Shown in pieces: positions 7,796-17,046 of a stretch of 64,000 bases of DNA (positions are counted from its first letter, which is position 1; the number at the start of each line of letters is the position of its first letter). Source of the DNA: Luteitalea sp. TBR-22 (lineage in GTDB: Bacteria > Acidobacteriota > Vicinamibacteria > Vicinamibacterales > Vicinamibacteraceae). The translations under genes and the position numbers were made by a program. Below the pieces are notes generated by a model, which was not told where the DNA came from, ran no database searches, and saw only the letters and a program-made list of their open reading frames with translations. The stretch lies in the NCBI RefSeq assembly GCF_016865485.1, contig NZ_AP024452.1, positions 704,501 to 768,500 on the forward strand, given 5' to 3'.

Positions 7796-9013
7796 ATGGC
7801 ATCGACATTCGGCTGGCTTGATGGCTCGGAGCAGCAGCGGCGGCAGATGAAGGACCTGCTGGCGCAGTTCAGGGAGCAGGACACGCGAGACGAACTGGGG
7901 CTGGCGACCATACGGGACGCCTTTGCCGACCTGTTCTTTCCCGGCACCGGCACGCTTCAGACGCGAGCCCGCTACTTCTTCTTCATCCCGTGGATGTACC
8001 GCGAACTGGCCGCCAAACGGGTGCCGGCGGCGTCCATCGCGACGCGCGTCAGGCGGTACGAACTCGACCTGATCACGCCCCTTCTGGAGACAGGCGAGAA
8101 CGGCGTCATCGGGAAGAACTCGCGCCGTAACCTCCAGCGAACCCCGAGCAATATCTACTGGAATGGTTTGAGGCGACTGGGCTTCTTTCGCCTTCCGCTC
8201 TCGCAGGACCAGTACCACCGGCGCTTCGACGCGGTGCACGGTGCAGCCAGCCGCGTGCGTTCCGACGACGGGGAGCCCGTATCGACCGACGTCGCTGCCT
8301 GGCATCCACAGATGCCGACAGCTCCCGCAACGTTCCCCGGGGATGCGGACCTCGAGCTCACCGCCGATGAAGCGGACTTCCTCTACGCACGAGTGGTGGA
8401 ATCGGCGCCAGAGTCCCTCTTTGCATGGTGGCTGGTGCACCAGTGCCCTGGTAGGGACGAGCCCTTCGCCTGGAGCGCCATGTCATCCATCGAACTCCCG
8501 GACAAGCTTCGCCGTCAGGTCGAGCACGCACGCCGCTTCTCCCTCGTGGTCCATGGCGCCACGATCCTGTACACCTTCCTCCTGACCAAGCTACGGCACC
8601 AGCAGGCCGGGGGCGCGAAGGACGCGGAGAAGTTGCCGGCGCATGAAACACGCATGGCAGAGTGGCACGTCAGCGTGACGAGAGAACTCGAGGACCTCCG
8701 GGCGTGGAGCTTCAGCGACTTCTGGTCCTGTCTTGCTGATCAGCATGCGGTGATCGGTCGCCAGACCAGGGACTTCGTCGAGGCATGGACACGACTGGTA
8801 CTGTCCTCTCCGCGCCCCGAGACCTTGCTGGCCTCGCGCGAGGCACGCAGCCTTATCGAGTCCAGGGAACAGGCGCTCAAGAAGAAGCTCTCCCGGTTTC
8901 AGAACACGCGCGCACTCGAAGTCTGGGGTGGCTCGACTGGACTCCGTGCCATGGACTTCCGCTGGAGCTCCGCGGTCGTGATTGGCCAGGACATTCAGGC
9001 CGCCCTCAGCTGA
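7796..9013 (+). CDS. DUF6361-family protein
   Basis: The 405-residue soluble protein begins M-A-S-T-F-G-W-L-D, then an R/E-rich helix and a D-x-L-F-P-G-T-G-T-L-Q-T-R-A-R-Y-F-F-F-I-P-W segment typical of DUF6361. The rest is mostly helical, with no catalytic motif I can point to. DUF6361 members are known to me only as neighbours of phospholipase-D-fold proteins and helicases in defence islands, and that is exactly the arrangement here: the next gene starts two bases after this stop. It is the first gene of a four-gene unit and probably has a structural or recognition role. Function is inferred from context only. Confidence 0.72.
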   Translation: MASTFGWLDGSEQQRRQMKDLLAQFREQDTRDELGLATIRDAFADLFFPGTGTLQTRARYFFFIPWMYRELAAKRVPAASIATRVRRYELDLITPLLETGENGVIGKNSRRNLQRTPSNIYWNGLRRLGFFRLPLSQDQYHRRFDAVHGAASRVRSDDGEPVSTDVAAWHPQMPTAPATFPGDADLELTADEADFLYARVVESAPESLFAWWLVHQCPGRDEPFAWSAMSSIELPDKLRRQVEHARRFSLVVHGATILYTFLLTKLRHQQAGGAKDAEKLPAHETRMAEWHVSVTRELEDLRAWSFSDFWSCLADQHAVIGRQTRDFVEAWTRLVLSSPRPETLLASREARSLIESREQALKKKLSRFQNTRALEVWGGSTGLRAMDFRWSSAVVIGQDIQAALS

Positions 9014-9015
9014 CC

Positions 9016-10836
9016 ATGCTGACCGATCCCTACAACCGCTCGAAGCTGTTCGACGTTCTCAGACCTCCCCACGGCATGGAGCTTCAGATGGGGGTGGGTA
9101 CCACCTACTCGCTCGATCTCCTCGCCTTGCTGCTGGCGCCAGTGGCCTTCAGCGCACTGGAACTGGAGAACCTGAAGAGTGTGTCGGCAGTCAGTTCACT
9201 GGAGGTCCTCCAGTCACTGCGGCGCTATGCGGGCCGGCTCACGGTCTTCTGCCAGTCGGGGCAGTTGATTCCGCCGAGGAAGGAATTCGCGCAGTTCGTC
9301 CACCTGGAGAGGGTGGTGGCAGAGTGCCGCGCGAACGAAGGCAGCTTTCACCCCAAGGTGTGGGTGCTGCGATTTGCGCAGGGCGACGACGTGATCTACC
9401 GATTCGCGTGCCTCACGCGCAACATGACCTTCGATCACAGCTGGGACACGGTGCTGACGCTCGAGGGATCGTTGATGAACCGGGTGAACGGCATCGGTCG
9501 CAATCGCCCCATTGGTGATTTCGTCGCAGCTCTTCCTGGTCTCTGTGTGGAGTCGCTCGATGAGGCCGCACGAGCACGCGTTGCGCAGATTGCCGACGAG
9601 GTGCGACGTGTCGAGTTCGAGTGTCCCCCGGGAGTCGACGACCTGCATTTCTGGCCGATGGGCATCGAGAGGGCGAGGAAGTGGCCGTTCCCGCCCCGTC
9701 CTCGCCGCGCGGCGGTGATCTCTCCATTCCTCACCCGGTCCGCCCTGGACAAGGTGTTCGACGGTTGCTCCCGCTCGGTGCTGGTGAGTACGGTGTCGGC
9801 CCTTGCCGAATGTGCCGAGGTGCCTGAGGGAGTCGAGCAGCTGTATACGCTCCGTGAAGGCGTCATCCCCGAGCCAGAAGAGCCAGGCGACGTCGCGCCC
9901 GAGTATGACGATCCGGCAGGACTTCACGCCAAGTGCTTCGTCTTCGAGGACTCCGACGGGGCGCATGTCTTCACGGGGTCAGCCAACGCGACGCACAGCG
10001 GGCTCCACAGGAACGTGGAGTTCCTCGTCCAGCTGAGTGGAACGAAGTCGCGCCTCGGCATCGATGCCCTCTTGGCACCAGAGCAGGGCGCCACTCGGCT
10101 CATCGACATCCTGCAGCCCTTCCACATGAAGCCAGGGCCGGCTGACCCTCACGACAAGGACCGTCGAGAGGCCGAGGAATGCGTGGACAAGGCACAGCGG
10201 GTGATCGCTGCCACCGAGCTCTGTCTGGCCTGCGCCCCGAGCCAGGACCATCCCGGCACCTTCGACCTGCGCGTGGCCTGCGGCGGCGAGCTCCGACTGC
10301 AGGAGGTAAGCGCGTGCTGCTGGCCGGTCACATTGCCTCCGGAGCGAGCATTGGCTGTGGGCGCCGGCACCCTGCCCACGTTCACGGGTGTGACCGTCCT
10401 TGGCGTCTCGCGCTTTCTGGCGTTCGAGGTCTCGGCGACCGTCGGCACCGAGACCTGCACCCGCAGGTTCGCACGGAAAGTCACGCTCGAGGGCGCACCG
10501 GAGGACCGCGAGCAACTCGCGCTACAGGCCGCATTGGGCGACATGGGGCAGTTCCTCCGATACCTGCACCTGCTCCTGACGCTCGGTCCGTCGGGTACGG
10601 GAATCGAGCCCGGCGACCAATCCTGGGGCCTTGGTGTCGGCGCCGCAACTGTCGCGCTACCGCCCCTCCTCGAGCAACTGCTCAAGGCCCTCGCTCGCGA
10701 TCCGGCGAGGCTCGATGAGGTCGAGCGCACGGTGCGCGACCTTCGCAAGGCACCGGCCGCTTCCTCGGTCATTCCCCCGCATTTCGATCTCGTGTGGGAA
10801 CCGGTGCGTGAAGCGCGTGAGGCACTGCGGTCATGA
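9016..10836 (+). CDS. Phospholipase D-fold (HKD) putative nuclease
   Basis: ATG 9016 lies two bases after the DUF6361 stop and gives 606 residues. Two HKD-type half sites are visible: F-H112-P-K114-V-W, degenerate, and L-H304-A-K306-C-F-V-F followed by T-G-S-A-N-A-T-H-S-G-L, a good match to the H-x-K-x(4)-(D) ... G-S-x-N motif. PLD-fold proteins in defence islands usually cut nucleic acid rather than lipid. No signal peptide is present, so it acts in the cytoplasm. Its stop overlaps the helicase start by four bases (ATGA), implying translational coupling and likely a nuclease-helicase complex. Confidence 0.8.
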   Translation: MLTDPYNRSKLFDVLRPPHGMELQMGVGTTYSLDLLALLLAPVAFSALELENLKSVSAVSSLEVLQSLRRYAGRLTVFCQSGQLIPPRKEFAQFVHLERVVAECRANEGSFHPKVWVLRFAQGDDVIYRFACLTRNMTFDHSWDTVLTLEGSLMNRVNGIGRNRPIGDFVAALPGLCVESLDEAARARVAQIADEVRRVEFECPPGVDDLHFWPMGIERARKWPFPPRPRRAAVISPFLTRSALDKVFDGCSRSVLVSTVSALAECAEVPEGVEQLYTLREGVIPEPEEPGDVAPEYDDPAGLHAKCFVFEDSDGAHVFTGSANATHSGLHRNVEFLVQLSGTKSRLGIDALLAPEQGATRLIDILQPFHMKPGPADPHDKDRREAEECVDKAQRVIAATELCLACAPSQDHPGTFDLRVACGGELRLQEVSACCWPVTLPPERALAVGAGTLPTFTGVTVLGVSRFLAFEVSATVGTETCTRRFARKVTLEGAPEDREQLALQAALGDMGQFLRYLHLLLTLGPSGTGIEPGDQSWGLGVGAATVALPPLLEQLLKALARDPARLDEVERTVRDLRKAPAASSVIPPHFDLVWEPVREAREALRS

Positions 10837-13800
10837 CGTCTGTCCTCGCCCCTCCCTACGGACCGAAAGTACTGCGCTCCCTGCGCGACTTCCAGCGGAA
10901 CACGGTCGAGTACGTGTTCTCGCGGTTGTACCTGGAGTCGCCTGGCGCGAAGCGCTTTCTGGTGGCCGACGAGGTCGGCCTCGGCAAGACCATGGTCGCC
11001 AAGGGCGTCGTCGCCAGGGCCATCGATCACCTGTGGAAGCGGGAAGACCGCATTGATGTCGTGTACATCTGCTCGAACGCGAGCATCGCGCGGCAGAACG
11101 TCAGCAGGCTCAACGTCACGGGCACCGATGACGCCGTCCTGCCGACTCGTGTCACGTTGCTGCCCGCGAGGATCAAGAGCCTGCAGCGGCAGCGCCTCAA
11201 CTTCGTCTCCTTCACACCGGGCACCTCATTCAGCCCCGCGTCGTCGCTCGGGACCGCCGAGGAGCGCGCCCTTCTGTACTGGTTGCTGCCGCCCGAGTGG
11301 CGCCGCGAGGACCGTGCTGCGGTGACCCTGCTCGCGGGAAACGCCGGACGCGACCGGTTCGCTGAACGAGTAAAGGGGTTCGATCAGTCAACGATCGATG
11401 ACACGCTGCGCATCGCTTTCCAGAAGAAGCTTGAAGGGGGCGCGGCCGATCCTCAGGCGCTTCTGCCGAGATTCCAGAGGCTGTGCGAGGAAATCGGTCG
11501 CGCGACGAACCTTTCGGATGACCAGCGGTCGGCCCGCAGCGAGCTGGTCGGTGAGTTCAGGGCGTCGCTGGCATCCACGTGCATCACCGCACTCGAGCCC
11601 GACCTCGTCATCCTCGACGAGTTCCAGCGATTCAAGGATCTGCTTGACGGGCAGGACGAAGCGAGCCGGCTTGCTCGCCACCTGTTCGACTACGAAAAGG
11701 CCCGGGTTCTCTTGCTGTCGGCCACGCCGTACAAGATGTACACGCTGCAGGACGACGGCTCCGGCGACGACCACTTCGCGGACTTCCTGAAGACCGTCGA
11801 GTTCCTGCAGGGCGCCGACAGTTCGACCGGCACCTTCAAGGAGCAACTGGCCGACTATCGTCGTGCGCTCCTTCAGCACGCAGGCGGCGACCTTTCGGAG
11901 CTGACCAGACGCAGCGAGGCCATCCAGCAGCAACTCCGCGCGGTGATGGTGCGAACGGAGCGGCTTGCCGTCACGCCATTGCGCGACGGCATGCTTCGGG
12001 AGGTACCGCCGCTGGCGATGCACTTGAAGGCAGCGGATGTGAAGGAGTACGTGGCAATCGACCGCGTGTCGCAGGCGCTCGACGCTGGCGATGCGTTGCA
12101 CTACTGGAGCGCTGCGCCTTACCTCCTCAACTTCATGGAGTCGTACGTCCTGAAGAAGAGACTGGCCGAACGCATCGACGCAGCCGATGAGCGCCTCGTG
12201 TCGGCAGTGTCGGAGGCGCGCTCCACCCTGCTCTCCAGGGAGGACATCGAGCGATACGCTGAGCTCGACCCGGCCAACGCACGTGTGCGGAACCTCTTCG
12301 AGGATCTCGACGCGGCGGGTGCGTTCGAGGTGCCCTGGGTGCCTCCATCGATGGGCTACTACGCCCTCGAAGGTCCATTCGACGCAGTGAAGTCCGGCTT
12401 CACGAAGCGGCTCGTGTTCTCGGCCTGGCACGTCGTCCCGAAGGTCGTCGCGTGCCTCGCCAGTTACGAGGCTGAGCGTCGTCTCGTGCGGCCCGCCGCG
12501 GGTGGCGAGGTGACGTACAGGAGTGCGCGCGACAAGCATCGCGGGCGTCTCCGGTTCACGGTGCGGGACGACGGCGCGTCAGGAGCGTCGCGCTTCGCTG
12601 GCATGTCCGTGCTCGGCCTGATGTATCCGTCGCCCACCTTGGCCATCGAGTGCGACCCGCTACAGGCTGCCCGGGACAGCCGTCAGGGAGGGCCTGAGCT
12701 CCCCGTGCTGTCAGATGTTCTGGGACAGGTTCGCAGTGTGCTCGAGCCCCGGCTGGCGGCCTTGGCGCGGCCAGACAGCGGCGGTGCCGAAGACGAGCGG
12801 TGGTACTGGGCTGCGCCTATGCTGCTTGACCTGATCCAGCATTCCGAAACCACGCAGGCCTGGTTCGGGCAGCGTGACCTTCACGGCGAGTGGCGCGAGC
12901 CTACGCGGGCGGCAGCCAGCAGCAACGAGGCCGATAGCGAGGCCCAGGAGGGCTGGCGTCGGCACGTGGACCACGCGCGACAGTTGCTCCAGTCGCAGGA
13001 TCTCGGTCGCCAGCCTGCTGATCTCCCAGATGTCGTGGCACGGCTGGCCATCGCCGGCCCAGGCACGATGGCGCTTCGGAGCCTTGCGAGGGTGACCGGG
13101 CAGTTGTCGCGAGCCGATTCTGTCGCGCTGAGGAACGCTGCAGGACGCATCGCCGATGCCATTGTCGGCCTGTTCAATCTTCCGGACGTCGAGGCCTTCG
13201 TCGACCGGGCGAGCGAGGCGCACCGGGTACGTACCGGTCAGGAACCTGGCCCTTACTGGCGTGAGGTGCTGGGCTTCTGCGCGGCGGGCGGGTTGCAGGC
13301 CGTTCTCGACGAGTACGCCCACATCCTCGTCGATGCACTCGGGCAGCAGGGCCACTCCATGGAGTCGGCCGCCCACGCGATCGCTGACGAAATGGGAAAG
13401 GCCCTCCGAGTGCGGACGGCTACTCTCAGCGCGGATGCCTTGTGGGTCGCCGATGATGGTCGTCCAGTGCTCGAGAGGGGTGCGCTCGCGTTCAGGTCGC
13501 GGTTTGCCGTGCGTTTTGGCGCCGGCCCCGCCGAGGGCACCGACGAGGGTACAGACAGGGACGACGCGGTAAGGCGCGCCTTCAACTCGCCGTTCTGGCC
13601 GTTCGTGCTTTGCTCGACGTCCGTGGGTCAGGAAGGGCTGGATTTCCACCAGTACTGCCACGCCGTCGTGCACTGGAACCTGCCTTCGAACCCGGTCGAC
13701 CTCGAGCAGCGCGAGGGCCGTGTCCACCGCTACAAGAACCACGCAGTGCGCAGGAACCTCGCGAAGCAGCACGGTCACGCGCTGACTGCCGACGGGCATC

Positions 13801-14360
13801 CTGATCCCTGGCGACAGGCGTTCAAGGCAGCGGAGTCCGAGCGCGAGGAAAGCAAACCCGATCTGGTGCCGTACTGGGTGTACGCGCCACCGGGCGGCGT
13901 GGCCATCGAACGGCACGTACCAGTGCTGCCGCTGAGTGGGGATGCGGAGCGGCGCACGCGCCTGCAGAAGTCGCTGGCGCTCTACCGTCTCGCATTCGGG
14001 CAGAGCCGGCAGGAGGATCTTGTTCAGTACCTTGCGCAGCGCCTCGATGAACAAGCCATCGCTGACGTGACATCGCGACTGCGGCTCGACCTCGCGCCTC
14101 CCATCGCGGCGATGGCCGAGCCGCTGCCCGTCGATGACGGCGTGCTCGTGTCAACAGGCGTGGTACCTCGTGCCGGGCAGGCACTCAAGGCCCTCGGCGA
14201 TGATGTCGACCGCTTGTCTGGGCTTCTCGATGCGTTCGCAATCGTCAGGGAAGCGGCCAGGCTTCGCGACAGTGTCGAGACGTTCCGTGAGCTTCTCGAC
14301 AGGTTCCAGGCGGTGCGAGCCGGCACCGCGGCCAACACACAGGGAGTGGTTCAGGCATGA
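10833..14360 (+). CDS. SNF2-like DEAD/DEAH superfamily 2 helicase
   Basis: The 1175-residue protein opens with F-Q-R-N-T-V-E-Y-V-F and a Walker A D46-E-V-G-L-G-K-T53. The Walker B is D262-E-F-Q, and S-A-T-P-Y-K follows. After a long insert of about 550 residues the C-terminal helicase lobe carries S-V-G-Q-E-G-L-D-F-H and Q-R-E-G-R-V-H-R (near residue 959). The lobe-to-lobe insert is far longer than in a minimal helicase and likely binds partners. The start overlaps the PLD gene (ATGA) and its own stop overlaps the next gene the same way. Role: ATP-driven translocation on DNA for the PLD/DUF6361 unit. The architecture does not match DrmA or the BREX helicase. Confidence 0.82.
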   Translation: MTSVLAPPYGPKVLRSLRDFQRNTVEYVFSRLYLESPGAKRFLVADEVGLGKTMVAKGVVARAIDHLWKREDRIDVVYICSNASIARQNVSRLNVTGTDDAVLPTRVTLLPARIKSLQRQRLNFVSFTPGTSFSPASSLGTAEERALLYWLLPPEWRREDRAAVTLLAGNAGRDRFAERVKGFDQSTIDDTLRIAFQKKLEGGAADPQALLPRFQRLCEEIGRATNLSDDQRSARSELVGEFRASLASTCITALEPDLVILDEFQRFKDLLDGQDEASRLARHLFDYEKARVLLLSATPYKMYTLQDDGSGDDHFADFLKTVEFLQGADSSTGTFKEQLADYRRALLQHAGGDLSELTRRSEAIQQQLRAVMVRTERLAVTPLRDGMLREVPPLAMHLKAADVKEYVAIDRVSQALDAGDALHYWSAAPYLLNFMESYVLKKRLAERIDAADERLVSAVSEARSTLLSREDIERYAELDPANARVRNLFEDLDAAGAFEVPWVPPSMGYYALEGPFDAVKSGFTKRLVFSAWHVVPKVVACLASYEAERRLVRPAAGGEVTYRSARDKHRGRLRFTVRDDGASGASRFAGMSVLGLMYPSPTLAIECDPLQAARDSRQGGPELPVLSDVLGQVRSVLEPRLAALARPDSGGAEDERWYWAAPMLLDLIQHSETTQAWFGQRDLHGEWREPTRAAASSNEADSEAQEGWRRHVDHARQLLQSQDLGRQPADLPDVVARLAIAGPGTMALRSLARVTGQLSRADSVALRNAAGRIADAIVGLFNLPDVEAFVDRASEAHRVRTGQEPGPYWREVLGFCAAGGLQAVLDEYAHILVDALGQQGHSMESAAHAIADEMGKALRVRTATLSADALWVADDGRPVLERGALAFRSRFAVRFGAGPAEGTDEGTDRDDAVRRAFNSPFWPFVLCSTSVGQEGLDFHQYCHAVVHWNLPSNPVDLEQREGRVHRYKNHAVRRNLAKQHGHALTADGHPDPWRQAFKAAESEREESKPDLVPYWVYAPPGGVAIERHVPVLPLSGDAERRTRLQKSLALYRLAFGQSRQEDLVQYLAQRLDEQAIADVTSRLRLDLAPPIAAMAEPLPVDDGVLVSTGVVPRAGQALKALGDDVDRLSGLLDAFAIVREAARLRDSVETFRELLDRFQAVRAGTAANTQGVVQA

Positions 14361-14959
14361 CGACGTACTACACGGACACCGACAAGCTCCTCCTCGAGCG
14401 CTGGCAGGAGGTCAATGAGCTCATCGAAGCACGCGAGGAGCTGATCGATCGAATTGATGACGTCGTCGAGGTCGCTGGTCAATTGTTGGCGCGCTCCCTC
14501 GAGCCTCGCGGCTATGCCGTGGAGGCGAGCCCGAAGGACGTAGCCATCTATCTGCACCGATCCGCTTGGGCGGACCGCAAGAAGGGGACGCCAGTCTATT
14601 TCACGCTAGGTGGCTTTGCGCCTCTTGGCTACAGGAAGCACAGTGAAGCACACCCGTATCTGTGGTTGACCACCAGTGACCTTGAGGCGTTTCGACAGAA
14701 GGTGGACCAACGGATCGAGTTCAGCCGTTCCCTGCGCAAGGCCCTCGGAGCTGATGTCGCTAGGACATGGGAGCACCACCACTGCAATGACGCAGATGAG
14801 CCCCTCGGCCGCGTCTTGACCGACTACGACGATCGCGCGCGATGCGAACTGGTGTCGAGTCCGGAGAAGCTGCATGACTTCGCCATGAAGGAGTTCGATC
14901 ACGCTTTCCAGATCGCCGATGTCGTGGAGCGTCAGTTGTTTGTACTTCTAGGCCGCTAG
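14357..14959 (+). CDS. Small partner protein of the DUF6361-PLD-helicase unit
   Basis: The 200-residue acidic protein is coupled to the helicase by an ATGA overlap. The N-terminal 45 residues form a Glu-rich helix (L-L-L-E-R-W-Q-E-V-N-E-L-I-E), followed by a compact mixed domain with several Trp/Tyr residues and a charged C-terminal helix. I recognise no family, no catalytic motif and no membrane segment. The tight coupling implies stoichiometric production with the helicase, for instance as a subunit, inhibitor or specificity factor. It ends the unit; 49 bases later the RmuC gene begins. Confidence 0.65.
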   Translation: MTTYYTDTDKLLLERWQEVNELIEAREELIDRIDDVVEVAGQLLARSLEPRGYAVEASPKDVAIYLHRSAWADRKKGTPVYFTLGGFAPLGYRKHSEAHPYLWLTTSDLEAFRQKVDQRIEFSRSLRKALGADVARTWEHHHCNDADEPLGRVLTDYDDRARCELVSSPEKLHDFAMKEFDHAFQIADVVERQLFVLLGR

Positions 14960-15008
14960 AGAATCGACCGCCCTTCCATACTCGACTCCGCACGCGAAGT
15001 TCCAGACC

Positions 15009-16766
15009 ATGTCCTCGACTGCTCTCTTGTGGGTGCTCTTGCTCGTCAGCGCACTCTCGCTCGTTCTCTCGCTCGTTCATCTCCTGCGAGTCGGCCGCAC
15101 ATCACCGGGGGCATCTGCCGATGTGCGGGAGGAGTTCCGCATCTCTCGGGACGAGGCACGTGCCGCCGGTAGGGAGTTGCGTGAGGAGGTCAACGAAGCG
15201 ATCCGAGGAGGCACGGAGCAGCTGGCTACCAGTGTCGACAGGCTGGGCGCCGGACAGAAGGCCCAGCTCGAAACCATGGCTACACAGGCCAGGGAGCTGA
15301 CGCAAGCGACCCAAGTGGCCCTGGACCGAGTAGCCAGCATATTCGATGGTCGGCTGCGCGAGCTTCGGGATGGGAACGACCAGAAGATTCTGGAGATGCG
15401 CAAGGAGATCGGCCAGGCGCTGAACGTCAACGCGGAGGCGCTCACAACGACCGTGGACCGACTTCGCGCCGCGCAGCGGGAGCAGCTCGAACTGGTGGCC
15501 GCGCGCGTCAAGGAGCTGACCGAAGCCAGCCAGGGGGCGCTCCACGGCATCCGGGGCACGCTGGACGAGCGGGTTGGCAAGGTGCAGGAGTCGACCGAAC
15601 GATCTCTTGCGGCGAGCCGCAGCGAGATCGCAGACGGACTCGCCAAGTCCGGAGCCGCCCTCATCGAGGCGATGAAGGCCGTGGGGTTGCAGCAGCAGCA
15701 ACAGCTCGAGGCCATGACGACGCAGGTGCGCGCGCTGTCGGAGTCCAGCCAGCAGGCTCTGGATCGGTTGCACGCACGCCTCGACGCACGCGTGCAGGCG
15801 CTGCAAGAGTCAAACGACCGCAAGCTGGAGGAGATGCGCAACACCGTCGACGGCAAGTTGCAGGAGACGCTGGAGCGTCGGCTTGGAGAGTCCTTCAAGA
15901 TCGTCAGTGAGCGCCTCGAGGCCGTGCACAAGGGCCTTGGCGAGATGCAGACCTTGGCGTCCGGCGTGGGAGACCTGAAGCGCGTACTCACGAATGTCAA
16001 GGCTCGCGGCACGTGGGCCGAGGTGCAGCTTGGTGGGCTGCTAGAGCAGGTGCTCTCGCCCGAACAGTTCTCACGCAATGTTGTGGTGGTCCCGGGACGC
16101 ACTGAGCACGTCGAGTTTGCGATCCGGTTACCTGGGCGCGAGGAGAACGGTGGGAGCCCGGTATGGCTGCCAATCGACTCGAAGTTCCCGCAGGAGGACT
16201 ACCTGCGTCTGCAGGATGCCGCCGATCGGGCTGATGCCGCGGCGACGCAAGCCGCCCTGGAGGCCCTTGGACGTGGCGTCAAGGTGGCGGCGCGTGAGAT
16301 CGGGACGAAGTATGTGTCGCCGCCGCACACGACCGATTTCGCCATCATGTTTCTCGCCACGGAGGGTCTCTACGCAGAGGTGATCCGACAACCCGCACTC
16401 GTGGATGAGCTGATGCGCGAGTACCGCATCGTGGTTGCTGGACCCACGACTCTGACCGCGCTCCTCAATAGTCTTCGGATGGGGTTCCGCACGCTTGCCG
16501 TGCAGCGCAGGGCGTCGGAGGTCTGGAGTGTGCTCGGCGCCGTCAAGACGGAGTTCGGGAAGTTCGGTAGCGTCTTGTCCAAGGTCAAGCGGCAGCTGGA
16601 GACCGCGAGCCGGACGCTCGAGAAGACGGGAACCCGCACCCGCGCGTTGACCAACAAGCTGGAAGCGCTGGAGGCCTTACCGGAGCACGAAGCCGAAGCT
16701 CTGCTGAATCTCCCATCCGACATCGACGCAGGTGAAGCAGCCGAGGAGGACCTGACGCCCGTGTGA
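15009..16766 (+). CDS. rmuC: RmuC-family DNA recombination protein with expanded coiled coil
   Basis: The 585-residue protein has an N-terminal membrane helix (residues about 6-26), a long coiled coil (about 40-310) and an RmuC domain (about 320-530). The RmuC domain is recognised by G-T-W-A-E-V-Q-L-G-G-L-L-E, then P-I-D-S-K-F-P and A-I-M-F-L-A-T-E-G-L-Y-A-E. RmuC proteins are membrane-anchored nuclease-like proteins (PD-(D/E)XK-type fold) linked to limiting DNA inversions and to defence against foreign DNA. The coiled coil contains three 73-residue repeats. It is separated from the following vWA gene by about 280 bases, so it is a neighbour rather than a proven member of that operon. Confidence 0.85.
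   Translation: MSSTALLWVLLLVSALSLVLSLVHLLRVGRTSPGASADVREEFRISRDEARAAGRELREEVNEAIRGGTEQLATSVDRLGAGQKAQLETMATQARELTQATQVALDRVASIFDGRLRELRDGNDQKILEMRKEIGQALNVNAEALTTTVDRLRAAQREQLELVAARVKELTEASQGALHGIRGTLDERVGKVQESTERSLAASRSEIADGLAKSGAALIEAMKAVGLQQQQQLEAMTTQVRALSESSQQALDRLHARLDARVQALQESNDRKLEEMRNTVDGKLQETLERRLGESFKIVSERLEAVHKGLGEMQTLASGVGDLKRVLTNVKARGTWAEVQLGGLLEQVLSPEQFSRNVVVVPGRTEHVEFAIRLPGREENGGSPVWLPIDSKFPQEDYLRLQDAADRADAAATQAALEALGRGVKVAAREIGTKYVSPPHTTDFAIMFLATEGLYAEVIRQPALVDELMREYRIVVAGPTTLTALLNSLRMGFRTLAVQRRASEVWSVLGAVKTEFGKFGSVLSKVKRQLETASRTLEKTGTRTRALTNKLEALEALPEHEAEALLNLPSDIDAGEAAEEDLTPV
15177..15833 (+). repeat. Three 73-residue tandem repeats in the RmuC coiled coil
   Basis: Residues 57-129, 130-202 and 203-275 align without gaps. 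The blocks A-Q-L-E-T-M (85), E-Q-L-E-L-V (158) and Q-Q-L-E-A-M (231) are spaced exactly 73 apart, as are R-E-E-V, R-K-E-I, R-S-E-I and a fourth start M-R-N-T-V (276-280). This shows internal duplication of a coiled-coil unit, lengthening the arm between the membrane anchor and the catalytic domain. Confidence 0.75.
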
Positions 16767-17046
16767 CCCCGGACATACTTCTCCCATGCGGAGCCTTAGG
16801 TCCTGGCTCATCAATGGAGTCTTCGTCGCTGTCGATGGAAGATCGAAGGTGCGGCCGCGTACTCCTGTCTTGCTCGCTGACGAGTTTGGCGCCACAATGC
16901 CTCCCCCCGGGATGAGCTGAGTCCATGCGACAGCGTAACGGAGGCTCACAGGGCCGACACCTCCGGCCGGGCGAGGGCGTGTTGCCTGTCGGGTCTTTCT
17001 GACCATGAACCACGTGACTACTGGCGACAGGAAAAGTGGTACTGCC
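16767..17046 (+). other. Intergenic region before the vWA-tubulin operon
   Basis: About 280 non-coding bases should contain the operon promoter. I see a weak CTCC-CATGC-GGAG hairpin near 16786 but no convincing -35/-10 pair. In-frame ATG 17005 would extend the next gene by 14 residues and spoil its signal peptide. Confidence 0.3.

Noticed and set aside
7796-14960. Identification of the PLD-helicase unit as DISARM
   Set aside because: No DUF1998 (DrmB), no DrmA-type helicase motifs and no methylase are present.
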